Assembly (NCBI GenBank): GCA_027451525.1
Contig: DAIDJF010000010.1
Location: forward strand, 1 to 64,000
Direction of reading: 5' to 3'
DNA: 64,000 nucleotides
Origin: Ktedonobacterales bacterium
Lineage (GTDB): Bacteria > Chloroflexota > Ktedonobacteria > Ktedonobacterales > Ktedonobacteraceae
Below, one piece after another: positions 16,382-24,920 of this stretch (positions are counted from its first letter, which is position 1; every line of letters begins with the position of its first letter). The position numbers and the translations under genes were made by a program. The notes below the pieces were generated by a model. It did no database searches. It worked only from the letters and a program-made list of their open reading frames with translations, and was not told the DNA's origin.

Positions 16382-19044
16382 ATAACGCAGCAGACCTATC
16401 TCACAACATTCGTCAGCATCTTTTACAAATATTGCAGATGCAAGATCGTAATGCTGAAGTACGCTTAAAGCGCACGTCGATGGGCTGGTTACGCCTACAA
16501 GTAGTTTCCTCTATCTTTGAGCAACAATTACCTTCCAGCCGTGAAAAATATGTTGATGAATTGCTTACACAAATTAAATTGCATCTTGATGACTTTCCAT
16601 TTCTCGATTATACACTTCTGACACCAGAGGAAGCAGCCCAAAATACATCCACGCAACCATCTCAAATGCCTTTATGGTCAGATATCTTGATGGCGCCAGA
16701 GCCAGAAGAGCCTATATCACTTGATAAAGAAGATGATTTAACAAAACGCCCATTTATCACTACATTTTACTCCTTTAAGGGGGGAGTAGGTCGTAGTACC
16801 GCTTTGGGCTGTGTGGCAAATATTCTTGCGACCAGTGGGCAACGTGTCGTCATGATTGATCTAGACTTGGAAGCTCCTGGGCTTTCATTTATGTTTCCAT
16901 CGAATCAGGCAAATGCCAACACATTAGGGGTGCTTGATTATGTTCATCAACGCTATCTTTTACCAGAAGGGAACGAACCGAGAATCGAAGACTGTATTCG
17001 TCAGATAGAGATGCCGAAGCGTGGCGAACTCTATCTCGTCCCTGCGGGTTCCTATGATGAAGATTACATTCACCGCCTCGCTGATCTCGATATACGTCTG
17101 CTGTATCAACGTGAAGCAAATCCCATTCATCAATTGCTTGAGGATGTAAAAAGCTATCTCAATCCCGATGTGATTCTTCTTGATGCACGCACGGGTTTCA
17201 CAGAGATAGGAGCTATCGCGCTTTTTGATAAGGCTGATCTAGGAGTGATTTGTTTTTCACCCACCAGCCAGAGCTTTGAGGGCCTGAAATGGGTCGTCAA
17301 AGCAGCCAGTAAGCAGAGAAGCTATAACGGTATTCCTGACTTGCGCTTCCTACTGACGCCGATGCCACCCGTTGCGCATAGTCAGCAGCAACAATGGCTT
17401 GCTCAGGCTGCAGAATGGATTGCCGAGCATTGGGCAGTACCAACATCTGTAGCAATTGATGATCTATACTATCAGATTCCCTATAACCCAAGCATTACTA
17501 CGCTGGCAAATTTGTCAGATGATATTACCTCTGGTATGCTAGAGCCTTATAGACCTGTTGCTGAAACCATATTGGGGAGTTTGTCAGAAACAAAACCAGC
17601 TATCCCCAAGCTCATTGATAGGCGCACCGCAATTCTTTCAGAACTCAATTTTCAGAGCGCAACCGCTCAAGACATACAAGCTAGAGATATTCCTACTATC
17701 TTTCAGCGTACCGGCGACTTCACAAAGTTTCTCCAAGATCGTACATGGCTGGTACGAGGTGCAAAAGGAACTGGGAAAACGCTGCTTTTTCGTCTCTTCA
17801 TAGAGCGGCCCAACGACGCAAAGAAACTTGCTGAACCAGATAGTGATCTTCGCCATGTGGAGTTTGTTCCTGGGCATGGACCAGTCAATCTGCGCCCTAC
17901 ATTGCTCAATAGTGGGGATCTAAAAAGTTATGAGGAACAGACAGCACAATCAGATTGGAAATCATTCTGGCATAACTATCTCTTGTTACAACTGGTTGCG
18001 GCAATACCGGAGTTACAACAAACACCTTTCATTGATAAAAAGATAGTCACCCTTAGTAAATCAAAAGCGACGAAACACGCAGATATTGTTAACTGGCTTG
18101 TCGAACGAGCGCATGCACCGAAGTTTGCCCCCATAGCAAACGATGAGTTACGTGCAATTGATAGCTGGTTACAGACATATGATCGCAGAGTATGGTTGTT
18201 TTATGATGAGCTTGATCTTGGCTTTGGGCAAGATTATGATCTCCGTAGCCGCTCTTTAGGAGCCTTACTAGAGTGGTGGACAGAGTTTGGAGTCGGACTA
18301 AGTAATATTATCCCCAAAATTTTGCTGCGTGAAGATATCTGGCCTGGTTTGAATTTTACGAACAAAGCACACTTTTCCTCGCGTACCGTTCCACTACGCT
18401 GGGAAGAAGATGATTTATGGCGTCTTATTTTAAGGCAGGCATTAGCTCAATCTTCTACCTTTGCAACACTGTTACGTGAACAGTCTGCAATTGAATTAGC
18501 TGAACTTGAAAAATTGAGTCGAGATCAACTACGCAGAAGCCTTTACCCCTTCTGGAATGATCGTATGGGACGCACAAATAAAGCGTATACACATAACTGG
18601 GTACTTAAACGTATCAGCGACAGTAAAAAGAATAGTTTCCCACGTAGCCTCATTCAATTACTACAAAAAGCGGTCGAAATTGAAAAAGAACTGACCGAAC
18701 GCAACGATCGCAATATATATGAGTCAGTGCTACGGCCACGCGCGTTAATTGAGGCATTGCCTTTCGTCTCGAAAGAGCGTGTTGCAGAGGTACGCAACGA
18801 ATATCCAGAATTTGCTCCTTTGCTTGACAAACTATCTAATGAACGCTCACCCATTGCATTAGAGCGTCTTAGTGAGGTTTGGCATAAAACAGAGAGTGAA
18901 CTTATTAAATCATTACTCCCTGATATGATTGAGGCTGGCATTTTACAAGAATACCAACGTTCATCAGATGTCAATGGACAACGCTATTCTGTCGCTGAGC
19001 TATACCTATCGGGCCTGAACATGCGACGGCAAGGACAAAGATAA
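16378..19044 (+). CDS. KGGVGR-motif ParA-like ATPase fused to a second P-loop NTPase
   Basis: An 888-residue two-engine protein. The N-terminal about 120 residues are helical and unrecognised. Module 1 (about 127-400) is a SIMIBI/ParA-type ATPase with the variant deviant Walker A FKGGVGRST (133-141), MIDLDLEAPGLS (159-170) and ILLDARTGF (266-274). Module 2 (about 430-700) is a separate AAA/STAND-like P-loop domain with VRGAKGTGKTLLF (459-471) and Walker B VWLFYDELD (605-613). The C-terminal part (about 700-888) is helical and ends in a winged-helix-like segment (MIEAGILQEYQRS..GQRYSVAELY). It overlaps the HEPN gene by 4 bases (GTG start). It resembles switch-type ATPases of conflict systems with HEPN effectors; the function here is inferred. 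Confidence 0.8.
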   Translation: MNNAADLSHNIRQHLLQILQMQDRNAEVRLKRTSMGWLRLQVVSSIFEQQLPSSREKYVDELLTQIKLHLDDFPFLDYTLLTPEEAAQNTSTQPSQMPLWSDILMAPEPEEPISLDKEDDLTKRPFITTFYSFKGGVGRSTALGCVANILATSGQRVVMIDLDLEAPGLSFMFPSNQANANTLGVLDYVHQRYLLPEGNEPRIEDCIRQIEMPKRGELYLVPAGSYDEDYIHRLADLDIRLLYQREANPIHQLLEDVKSYLNPDVILLDARTGFTEIGAIALFDKADLGVICFSPTSQSFEGLKWVVKAASKQRSYNGIPDLRFLLTPMPPVAHSQQQQWLAQAAEWIAEHWAVPTSVAIDDLYYQIPYNPSITTLANLSDDITSGMLEPYRPVAETILGSLSETKPAIPKLIDRRTAILSELNFQSATAQDIQARDIPTIFQRTGDFTKFLQDRTWLVRGAKGTGKTLLFRLFIERPNDAKKLAEPDSDLRHVEFVPGHGPVNLRPTLLNSGDLKSYEEQTAQSDWKSFWHNYLLLQLVAAIPELQQTPFIDKKIVTLSKSKATKHADIVNWLVERAHAPKFAPIANDELRAIDSWLQTYDRRVWLFYDELDLGFGQDYDLRSRSLGALLEWWTEFGVGLSNIIPKILLREDIWPGLNFTNKAHFSSRTVPLRWEEDDLWRLILRQALAQSSTFATLLREQSAIELAELEKLSRDQLRRSLYPFWNDRMGRTNKAYTHNWVLKRISDSKKNSFPRSLIQLLQKAVEIEKELTERNDRNIYESVLRPRALIEALPFVSKERVAEVRNEYPEFAPLLDKLSNERSPIALERLSEVWHKTESELIKSLLPDMIEAGILQEYQRSSDVNGQRYSVAELYLSGLNMRRQGQR

Positions 19045-19048
19045 GCAC

Positions 19049-19081
19049 AGCACAGGATGAAGCTTGATCTTACCCTGTGCT
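19049..19081. terminator. Hairpin between convergent genes
   Basis: AGCACAGG (19049-19056) pairs exactly with CCTGTGCT (19074-19081) over a 17-base loop. It lies 5 bases after the NTPase stop and 20 bases from the aspS stop on the other strand. No long T tract follows on either side, so it is only a weak terminator candidate. Confidence 0.45.
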
Positions 19082-19100
19082 ACAATGCTCCATTCCATTT

Positions 19101-20408
19101 TCACGGCGTGAGACGCTGGATGTCTCTCGGAAATGTGGTTGCCAGTTTGACGTTCGAGAGGCCAGTCAGTTGCATTACCAGACGCTCGGAGCCGATGGCG
19201 AAGCCGCCGTGCGGCGGCATGCCGTATTTGAACGCCTCAAGGTAGCTCTCAAATGGCTCTAGCGGCAGTTTGGCAGCGGCGAGTGCCGCCAGATAGTCGT
19301 CATAGCGATGCAGACGTTGCCCACCTGTCACCAGTTCCACGCCGCGAAAGAGCAGGTCAAACGAGTTGGAGTAGGCGGGACGTTGCGGGTCTGGATGCGT
19401 GTAAAACGGGCGTTTGCGCATCGGATAGCCCGTGACGAACAGGAAATCGCTGCCAAATTCGCGTTTCGCCCATTCTCCTAGCCAGCGTTCGTCCTGCGGC
19501 GACAGGTCCGGCTCCCCACGCACGTCCAAGCCGTGCTCGCGCAAGATCAGCTCTTGCGCGTCCGCGAAATGGATGTGTGGTATCCGCTCTGGTACAGTCG
19601 GCATCTGCACCTGCAAGAGCGCGAGATCAGCCGCGTACTGCGTGCGCAAGGTCGTGAGAATCGCGTCAATCACATCGCGCAGGACCGCCATGACGGTGAA
19701 ATGGTCCTCGATAAAGCCCATCTCCGCGTCCAGACTGACATATTCATTAATGTGGCGCGTGGTGTCGTGCGGCTCCGCGCGAAAGACGGGGCCAACCTCA
19801 AAGACGCGCTCAAACACGCCGACCATGATCTGCTTGTAGAATTGTGGACTCTGCGCGAGATAGGCCGGGCGTCCAAAGTAGTCCAGCTTGAAGACGTTGG
19901 CTCCGCTCTCGGTCGCCGACGCGACGATCTTGGGCGTCTGAATCTCCGTGAAATGCTTTGCCTGTAGCGCAGTGCGATAGCCCTGCATGACGCCAGAGGC
20001 GAGCCGTAAGACAGCGCGGCGCGTAGGATGACGGTTTGTCACGACAGCATGATCTAATAATGTTGTTGCTTGGGCGGAGAGCTTACGTTTGTTTAGGGCG
20101 ACTGGTGGCGGCTCTGAAATTGGCGTGATGACCTGCACTATAGGCTGGTGCAATTCGATACCGCCGGGAGCCTGAACCTCGCTTACCGCCAATCCCTCAA
20201 GTGTGATCAGGCTTTCAACGCCACAGCCCTGCTCATTGAGTGCGGAGAACGCGCTCATATCCTCGCTCACGGCTTGCATTGTTCCCCAGCCATCGCGCAA
20301 AACAAGAAAAGTGATGCCGCCGAGTTGACGGAGCGAGTGCAGCCATCCTTGCAGGCGCACGCGCTGGCCCACATGTTGTTGGGCCTCAATTGTCCGAATA
20401 CGTTCCAT
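19101..20408 (-). CDS. aspS: Aspartyl-tRNA synthetase, archaeal/short type
   Basis: A 435-residue class IIb synthetase. It has the N-terminal OB-fold for the anticodon (RVRLQGWLHSLRQLGGITFL, about 16-35) and catalytic motifs GPVFRAEPHDTTRHINEY (motif 2) and HGGFAIGSERLVMQLTG (motif 3). It lacks the long GAD insertion of bacterial AspRS (about 590 residues), so it is the archaeal type. His24 in GWLH is the residue I recall from enzymes that charge both tRNA-Asp and tRNA-Asn; this needs alignment, and no gatCAB genes are in view. AsnRS is the alternative but less likely. The start at 20408 has AAAGGAG 5 bases upstream. Expression is under the T-box just upstream. Confidence 0.88.
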   Translation of the reverse strand: MERIRTIEAQQHVGQRVRLQGWLHSLRQLGGITFLVLRDGWGTMQAVSEDMSAFSALNEQGCGVESLITLEGLAVSEVQAPGGIELHQPIVQVITPISEPPPVALNKRKLSAQATTLLDHAVVTNRHPTRRAVLRLASGVMQGYRTALQAKHFTEIQTPKIVASATESGANVFKLDYFGRPAYLAQSPQFYKQIMVGVFERVFEVGPVFRAEPHDTTRHINEYVSLDAEMGFIEDHFTVMAVLRDVIDAILTTLRTQYAADLALLQVQMPTVPERIPHIHFADAQELILREHGLDVRGEPDLSPQDERWLGEWAKREFGSDFLFVTGYPMRKRPFYTHPDPQRPAYSNSFDLLFRGVELVTGGQRLHRYDDYLAALAAAKLPLEPFESYLEAFKYGMPPHGGFAIGSERLVMQLTGLSNVKLATTFPRDIQRLTP

Positions 20409-20445
20409 AAAAACTCCTTTAGCGTGGTACATGACGCAGGGCAAC

Positions 20446-20482
20446 AAAAAACCCTCGTTCCTCTTCTCTTGGAGGACGAGGG
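20446..20482 (-). terminator. Intrinsic terminator of the aspS T-box leader
   Basis: On the minus strand CCCTCGT (20476-20482) and ACGAGGG (20452-20458) form a stem extended by CCTC/GAGG, with a run of T directly after it (20446-20451). It lies immediately after the T-box and would stop transcription before aspS unless the antiterminator forms. Confidence 0.9.
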
Positions 20483-20735
20483 CTGAAGCTTGCTTCAATG
20501 CCTGTCGTGGTACCACCACCATGCGCCCACATGTCACCATGTCGGGCCTCTATCGGTTCATGTCGCCTTTGCTGGATCAACGGTAGCGCGCAGAAACCGT
20601 TGCACTGTAACGGGTGCATTCCGCATGTTGGCTACACTCCATACACATGGATTTCACCACATAGCTCATGGGTGTCATTATGCTGGTGCGTGTGGCAATG
20701 CTTGCAGCAGATGCATCGCTCTCTGTACATCAGCT
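20446..20735 (-). ncRNA. T-box riboswitch controlling aspS
   Basis: The leader on the minus strand contains the T-box sequence GGTGGTACCACG (20506-20517), a small GAAGC/GCTTC hairpin and then the terminator. Upstream, stem I can be drawn from AGCT (20732-20735) and AGCT (20663-20666), with an inner stem TGCTG (20705-20709)/CAGCA (20681-20685). The specifier bulge on the 3' side reads AATGACACC, putting GAC, an Asp codon followed by purine A, at 20674-20676. Binding of uncharged tRNA-Asp would pair the tRNA end with the T-box and prevent the terminator. The specifier assignment comes from a hand fold. Confidence 0.85.
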
Positions 20736-20786
20736 TACTCAGTATAATATATCCCAGTCATCGCTTTTATTGTGACTACTTTTTCG

Positions 20787-20815
20787 ACTATAACATAGCG
20801 CACCTGAGAAGTCAA
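20787..20815 (-). promoter_or_regulatory. Promoter of the aspS T-box leader
   Basis: Minus strand TTGACT (20810-20815), a 17-base spacer and TATAGT (20787-20792) with TG one base before the -10. Transcription would start near 20780, giving a leader of about 370 bases that includes the whole T-box. Confidence 0.8.
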
Positions 20816-20912
20816 GTGCGGGCATTCCCTCAAAAGAAAATGTTACTGAGGGGGGTGTGCTGAATGGGTACAAGCAAAGATGCCGAAATTAAGAAATTTA
20901 ACAAGTTTTTAA

Positions 20913-20942
20913 TTGACACTTATCTTTCTACATGTGTATGAT
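20913..20942 (+). promoter_or_regulatory. Promoter of the GAF regulator
   Basis: TTGACA (20913-20918), an 18-base spacer and TATGAT (20937-20942) with TG before the -10. Predicted start near 20949 and a leader of about 43 bases to the ATG at 20992. It is divergent from the aspS promoter about 100 bases away. Confidence 0.7.
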
Positions 20943-20991
20943 TAATAAGATTCCAATATACATAAAAATAGGATCATAAGGGACTGAACCC

Positions 20992-21969
20992 ATGGCGAAC
21001 ACTCAGGAACCGCGCAGATGGCGGGAGATACTCGGCGTTATTATTAGTAACAGTGATGAAAGACAGCGACTCACTCGTATTCTTCAGGTACAACCCTACG
21101 TACTTATGCATTGGGTCTATGGTGAAGCCAGCCCAACAGCACAAGAGTTGCGTCGTTTGCTAGCCGTTCTACCAGAACATAGCGAACTGCTTACTCCATC
21201 GATCAATGAAGCTTTGGCGCACCTTATCAAAATTGGCCCCAGTCACGAGGATATCCAGATTCCATCGGCATTTTTAGAACGCATTAACGACCTGCGCACT
21301 ATTGAAGTTCCGGCCTTGCGTTTTGAATTGATTGGGCGCACGGTGTTGCAAGAGGCATTGCCCCATCTTGATCCGCATCGTGTGGGTATCAAACTCAGCA
21401 TTATGCGCTGTATGCCGCCGGCACCCAATGGGAGCGTGCGTAGCCTGCGCGAATGTATGATGATTGTGACACAGCGTGGCTATTGTCAGCTTCACTATGA
21501 GCAGCGTCTTGTCGGGCTTGAATCGGTAGCGGGCTTTGCCGTCGAGGTTGGACGGCCCTTCGCTATTGAGAACATCGCCGATCATCCTCAATTTTTGCAC
21601 AAAGATGATGCAGACGCGGTCAGTTTTGCGGCTGCACCGATTATCGTTGATGATAGTGTTGCGGGTTGCCTGCAAGCATCCTGTGCGCAAGAGGGCTATT
21701 TTACACAACAGCGTCAACTTTTGTTGCAACGCTATAGTGACCTACTCTTACCCGCGTTCTCTGTGAATGAATTTTATGCGCCATATCAGATTATGTTGCA
21801 TACGATGCCATCTAGCGAGGAACAGCAACGTTATCTACCACACTATCGTCAGCGTGTCCAGGCACTTATGCGCGAAGCTTTGCTCCGCAATCATCCACTT
21901 GATCTGATTCAGGCTGAACAGCAGGTTTGGCAGCAGTATGAAGAGGAGTTTTTGCAACTCTTCTCATAA
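20992..21969 (+). CDS. HTH and GAF-domain regulator
   Basis: A 325-residue cytosolic protein. The first 75 residues look like an XRE-type helix-turn-helix (ERQRLTRILQVQPYVLMHWV and PTAQELRRLLAVLP). A GAF-like sensor domain follows at about 110-255, with QRGYCQLHYEQRLVGLESVAG, the typical GRPFAIENIADHPQF strand-helix and SFAAAPIIVDDSVAGCLQAS. The remaining 70 residues are helical and end in acidic QQVWQQYEEEFLQLFS. The ligand is unknown. The start has AAGGGA upstream. The gene is followed after 85 bases by an M20 peptidase on the same strand; a functional link is not evident. Confidence 0.8.
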   Translation: MANTQEPRRWREILGVIISNSDERQRLTRILQVQPYVLMHWVYGEASPTAQELRRLLAVLPEHSELLTPSINEALAHLIKIGPSHEDIQIPSAFLERINDLRTIEVPALRFELIGRTVLQEALPHLDPHRVGIKLSIMRCMPPAPNGSVRSLRECMMIVTQRGYCQLHYEQRLVGLESVAGFAVEVGRPFAIENIADHPQFLHKDDADAVSFAAAPIIVDDSVAGCLQASCAQEGYFTQQRQLLLQRYSDLLLPAFSVNEFYAPYQIMLHTMPSSEEQQRYLPHYRQRVQALMREALLRNHPLDLIQAEQQVWQQYEEEFLQLFS

Positions 21970-22054
21970 TGCCCAGCACTCTTTCCTATGGACATTCGGG
22001 GCTTCCCCTGCTACCATAGCGTATATCTCGCGAATTTGTGAAAGGATGTACGCT

Positions 22055-23425
22055 ATGGCACAGACATCGCTTGAAACATACATTACAGAACATGAGAGCC
22101 GCTTCCTTGATGACCTCAAGGAGTGGTTACGTATTCCCAGTATTAGCACGCTACCGGAGCATGCGGGTGATATTCGCCGCGCCGCCGAGTATGCGGCAAA
22201 TCAGTTGCGCACTATCGGCTTTGAACACGTCGAGCTGGTGGCGACGCAGGGCCATCCTCTTGTCTATGCTGATTGGCTGAAAGCGGAAGGCAAGCCGACC
22301 GTACTGATCTATGGTCACTACGATGTGCAGCCTGTTGACCCCATCGACCTCTGGCAGACACCGCCTTTCGAGCCTGCTGAGCGCGATGGCAACCTTTACG
22401 CGCGTGGTGCTTGCGACGATAAGGGTCAGACCATGCTCGTCCTGAAGGCTCTAGAAGCACTGATGCGCACCGCTGGTTCATTGCCCGTTAACGTGCGTGT
22501 ACTCATCGAAGGCGAAGAGGAGAATGGCGGCGAGGCGGTTGAGCATTTTGTACGCACGGCCTCGCACCGTCTGGCGTGTGATGCTGCCCTCATCTGTGAC
22601 ACACACATGCCGTCCGCTGAAAATCCCGCCCTCATCTCTGGCTTGCGCGGTATTATCTATACCGAGGTCGAGGTCCGGGGGGCACGTCAGGATTTACATT
22701 CTGGCTCTTATGGCGGCGTTGCCCCTAATCCACTGCACACGCTCGCTATTATTATCAGCCGTCTCAAAGATGCCGAAGGGCATATTCATATTCCTGGCCT
22801 CTACGACAGGCTGCGCCAACCGACTGCGGCAGAAAAAACCTTCTGGCAGCAAGACCCACTACATATGAACGAGTCGTTATTGGAAGAGATGGGTGTTACG
22901 CAGTTTACTGGTGAGGCTGAATACCCCCCATTAGAGCGCATTTGGGGACGCCCGACGCTGGAAGTTCATGGGATTGTTGGCGGTTTCACGGGTGAAGGAG
23001 CCAAAACGGTGATCCCTGCCGTTGCGAAAGCGAAGATCAGTATGCGTCTGCCTGCGGACCTGTCTGCTGACGAGGTATTCACGCTTTTTGAGCGCACAGT
23101 GCATGACTACGCACCTGCGGGCGTCATAGTTTCTGTGCGCAAGATACACACGGGCGAGGGCGTGCTGGTTGCTCCCGATAGTCAGGCGGTCGCGGCAGCA
23201 ACGGCGGCCCTGCAAGAGACCTATGGTAAAGAGCCTGTGTTTATGCGTGAGGGTGGCTCTATTCCAATCGCGGCCCTCTTCGATGCCATTTTGCACGCGC
23301 CTGTCGTGCTAATGGGCTTCGGCTTACCCGACGATAACTTGCATGCGCCCAACGAGAAATTCTCGCTGGCCCAGTATTACAAGGGTATTCGCACCGTTGC
23401 GCGTTTTCTGCAACACATGGCATAA
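22055..23425 (+). CDS. M20 family dipeptidase/metallopeptidase
   Basis: A 456-residue zinc amidohydrolase of the M20 family (ArgE/DapE/carnosinase-like). Metal-site motifs are in order: YGHYDVQPVDP (His and Asp), RGACDDKGQ (bridging Asp), GEEENGGE (catalytic Glu and metal ligand) and, near the end, NEKFSL in the usual C-terminal position. The central dimerisation domain is present (RGIIYTEVEVRGARQDLHSG). It probably trims small peptides in the cytoplasm; there is no signal peptide. The ATG at 22055 has AAAGGA 8 bases upstream; the longer open frame from 21938 overlaps the regulator and is rejected. Confidence 0.92.
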   Translation: MAQTSLETYITEHESRFLDDLKEWLRIPSISTLPEHAGDIRRAAEYAANQLRTIGFEHVELVATQGHPLVYADWLKAEGKPTVLIYGHYDVQPVDPIDLWQTPPFEPAERDGNLYARGACDDKGQTMLVLKALEALMRTAGSLPVNVRVLIEGEEENGGEAVEHFVRTASHRLACDAALICDTHMPSAENPALISGLRGIIYTEVEVRGARQDLHSGSYGGVAPNPLHTLAIIISRLKDAEGHIHIPGLYDRLRQPTAAEKTFWQQDPLHMNESLLEEMGVTQFTGEAEYPPLERIWGRPTLEVHGIVGGFTGEGAKTVIPAVAKAKISMRLPADLSADEVFTLFERTVHDYAPAGVIVSVRKIHTGEGVLVAPDSQAVAAATAALQETYGKEPVFMREGGSIPIAALFDAILHAPVVLMGFGLPDDNLHAPNEKFSLAQYYKGIRTVARFLQHMA

Positions 23426-23452
23426 ATAGGACTCAAGCGGCTGTGTAGGAAG

Positions 23453-23481
23453 AGCAAGGCGACCCTCGTGGTCGCCTTGCT
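23453..23481. repeat. GGCGACC hairpin repeat, probable bidirectional terminator
   Basis: Perfect 12-bp inverted repeat: AGCAAGGCGACC (23453-23464), loop CTCGT, GGTCGCCTTGCT (23470-23481). It fills the 58-base gap between two convergent stop codons. The same structure with one changed pair lies at 34697-34725. The position suggests transcript ending or protection in both directions. Confidence 0.85.
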
Positions 23482-23483
23482 CT

Positions 23484-24764
23484 CTAGACGGTCCAGTGTC
23501 CGGTTATAAACTGGAAGGTGAAGAAGGCCAGTAAGGGTAACGAGAAGAGCAGATAGCCTTGATGGAACCAGGGGCGGCGTCCAAGACGGGCGAGCAGAAT
23601 AAAGCCCACAAAAATTTCTAATACGAACCGTTGTAGCGATGGCATTGGATCATAGGGCAGGCCGTTAGGGGCTGGCACGCCTGGAAAGAGTATCGAGAAG
23701 GTCAAGGCGAGAATGCCAAAGAGCGCGAAACTCCATTGACTCCGAAGCAAGCGTTCCGGTCCAACAAAACAGAGCAGCAATAACACGCTAAAAAGTACAA
23801 GTGCGCTGAGATCAATCAGATCATGGGCAACGGTAAAGCTAAAGTGTGGCTGGGTGAGAATCCCGTGTAAAGCGATGAGCGGAGCGTCCCAGGGAAAATG
23901 CAGGCCGAGCCGCCAGTATATCTGCGCGTGTTGAAAGGCCAGAGGATCGTGAAAGCGTACGTTGAGGGCGGCGGCATAGATGCCCAGGCCAAGCGGGATG
24001 AAGATAACAGGGATGACAGACGAGAGTAGGCGCAAGAGCGTGGGGAAGTGACGCTCGTGCCACGCCTGAAGCAGCGGTAGCCATTGCTGACGCGCAAACT
24101 CATAGAGGAATATCAGGGCCAGGAAGAGACCAAGCGAGCGGGTCAGTGTTGCCAAACCGCCAAAGAGACCTGCAAACCACCAGTGACGATGCCGCATACT
24201 ATAAAAACTAAGCAGCATCAAAAGGAGAAAGAGCGACTCATTATAAGCGGCGAAGAAGAAAAAGGCGGTTGGAAAGATTGACAGGTAGAACACGCTGCGC
24301 TGCGCTGTTGTGTTGTCAAACTCCACTTCTACAAAACGATAGAAGACGATGAGTGTGCCCAGGAAGGCAAGATTGGAGATGAGCATCCCAATTGCTAGAA
24401 TATTGCGATGCGTTGTGAGGTAGAGCGCGCGTTCAAGAGCAGGGTAGAGCGGGAAAAAGGCCGCAAAATCGAGAGAGGGATAGCCTTTTGTCGCAATGGT
24501 AGCGTAGCGAATAGCGTCCCAATGATACCAGGTATGCAACATTGCACGCAAGGAGAGGGGAGCAGGTGAATAGTTGGGTACGAAGAAAAGAATGCCTCCA
24601 AAATATGATAGTATCAAGAAAAGTAGGCGTGTGAGTAGGAATGTTGGCAGGACTGCCCGTGTCGCATGTAGCCAGGGGGTCACAGTCGCTCGCCAGCTAG
24701 AAGAAAGTGTGTTTATCTTGGGCGCGACAGACGCGCCTATCGCCATTGGCTCTTGCGTTTGCAT
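23484..24764 (-). CDS. Polytopic membrane mannosyltransferase, PIG-V-like
   Basis: A 426-residue protein with about ten hydrophobic helices. The first outer loop carries HTWYHWDAIRYATIATKGYP, an Asp-containing motif as in PIG-V and other GT-C transferases that use polyprenyl-phosphate sugars, followed by FFPLYPALERALY. Later helices have AAYNESLFLLLMLLSFY and FAGLFGGLATLTRSLGLFLAL, characteristic of the PIG-V/DUF2029 group. It probably adds mannose or another hexose to a glycolipid or glycoprotein outside the membrane. The acceptor is not known; no polysaccharide genes lie next to it. Confidence 0.85.
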   Translation of the reverse strand: MQTQEPMAIGASVAPKINTLSSSWRATVTPWLHATRAVLPTFLLTRLLFLILSYFGGILFFVPNYSPAPLSLRAMLHTWYHWDAIRYATIATKGYPSLDFAAFFPLYPALERALYLTTHRNILAIGMLISNLAFLGTLIVFYRFVEVEFDNTTAQRSVFYLSIFPTAFFFFAAYNESLFLLLMLLSFYSMRHRHWWFAGLFGGLATLTRSLGLFLALIFLYEFARQQWLPLLQAWHERHFPTLLRLLSSVIPVIFIPLGLGIYAAALNVRFHDPLAFQHAQIYWRLGLHFPWDAPLIALHGILTQPHFSFTVAHDLIDLSALVLFSVLLLLCFVGPERLLRSQWSFALFGILALTFSILFPGVPAPNGLPYDPMPSLQRFVLEIFVGFILLARLGRRPWFHQGYLLFSLPLLAFFTFQFITGHWTV

Positions 24765-24920
24765 AAAGGAATATTGCTCCTAAGACCTGTTTAGGATAAC
24801 GTATCTTGATATACGATGAAAGAAACAAAAAACAACCATCAAGAGTATAACGGAAAAAAGCTTTATTGTCATGTCTGCGGTAGTGATTTAGGACGAACGA
24901 TAGGAAAGGAAGTAAAGATA

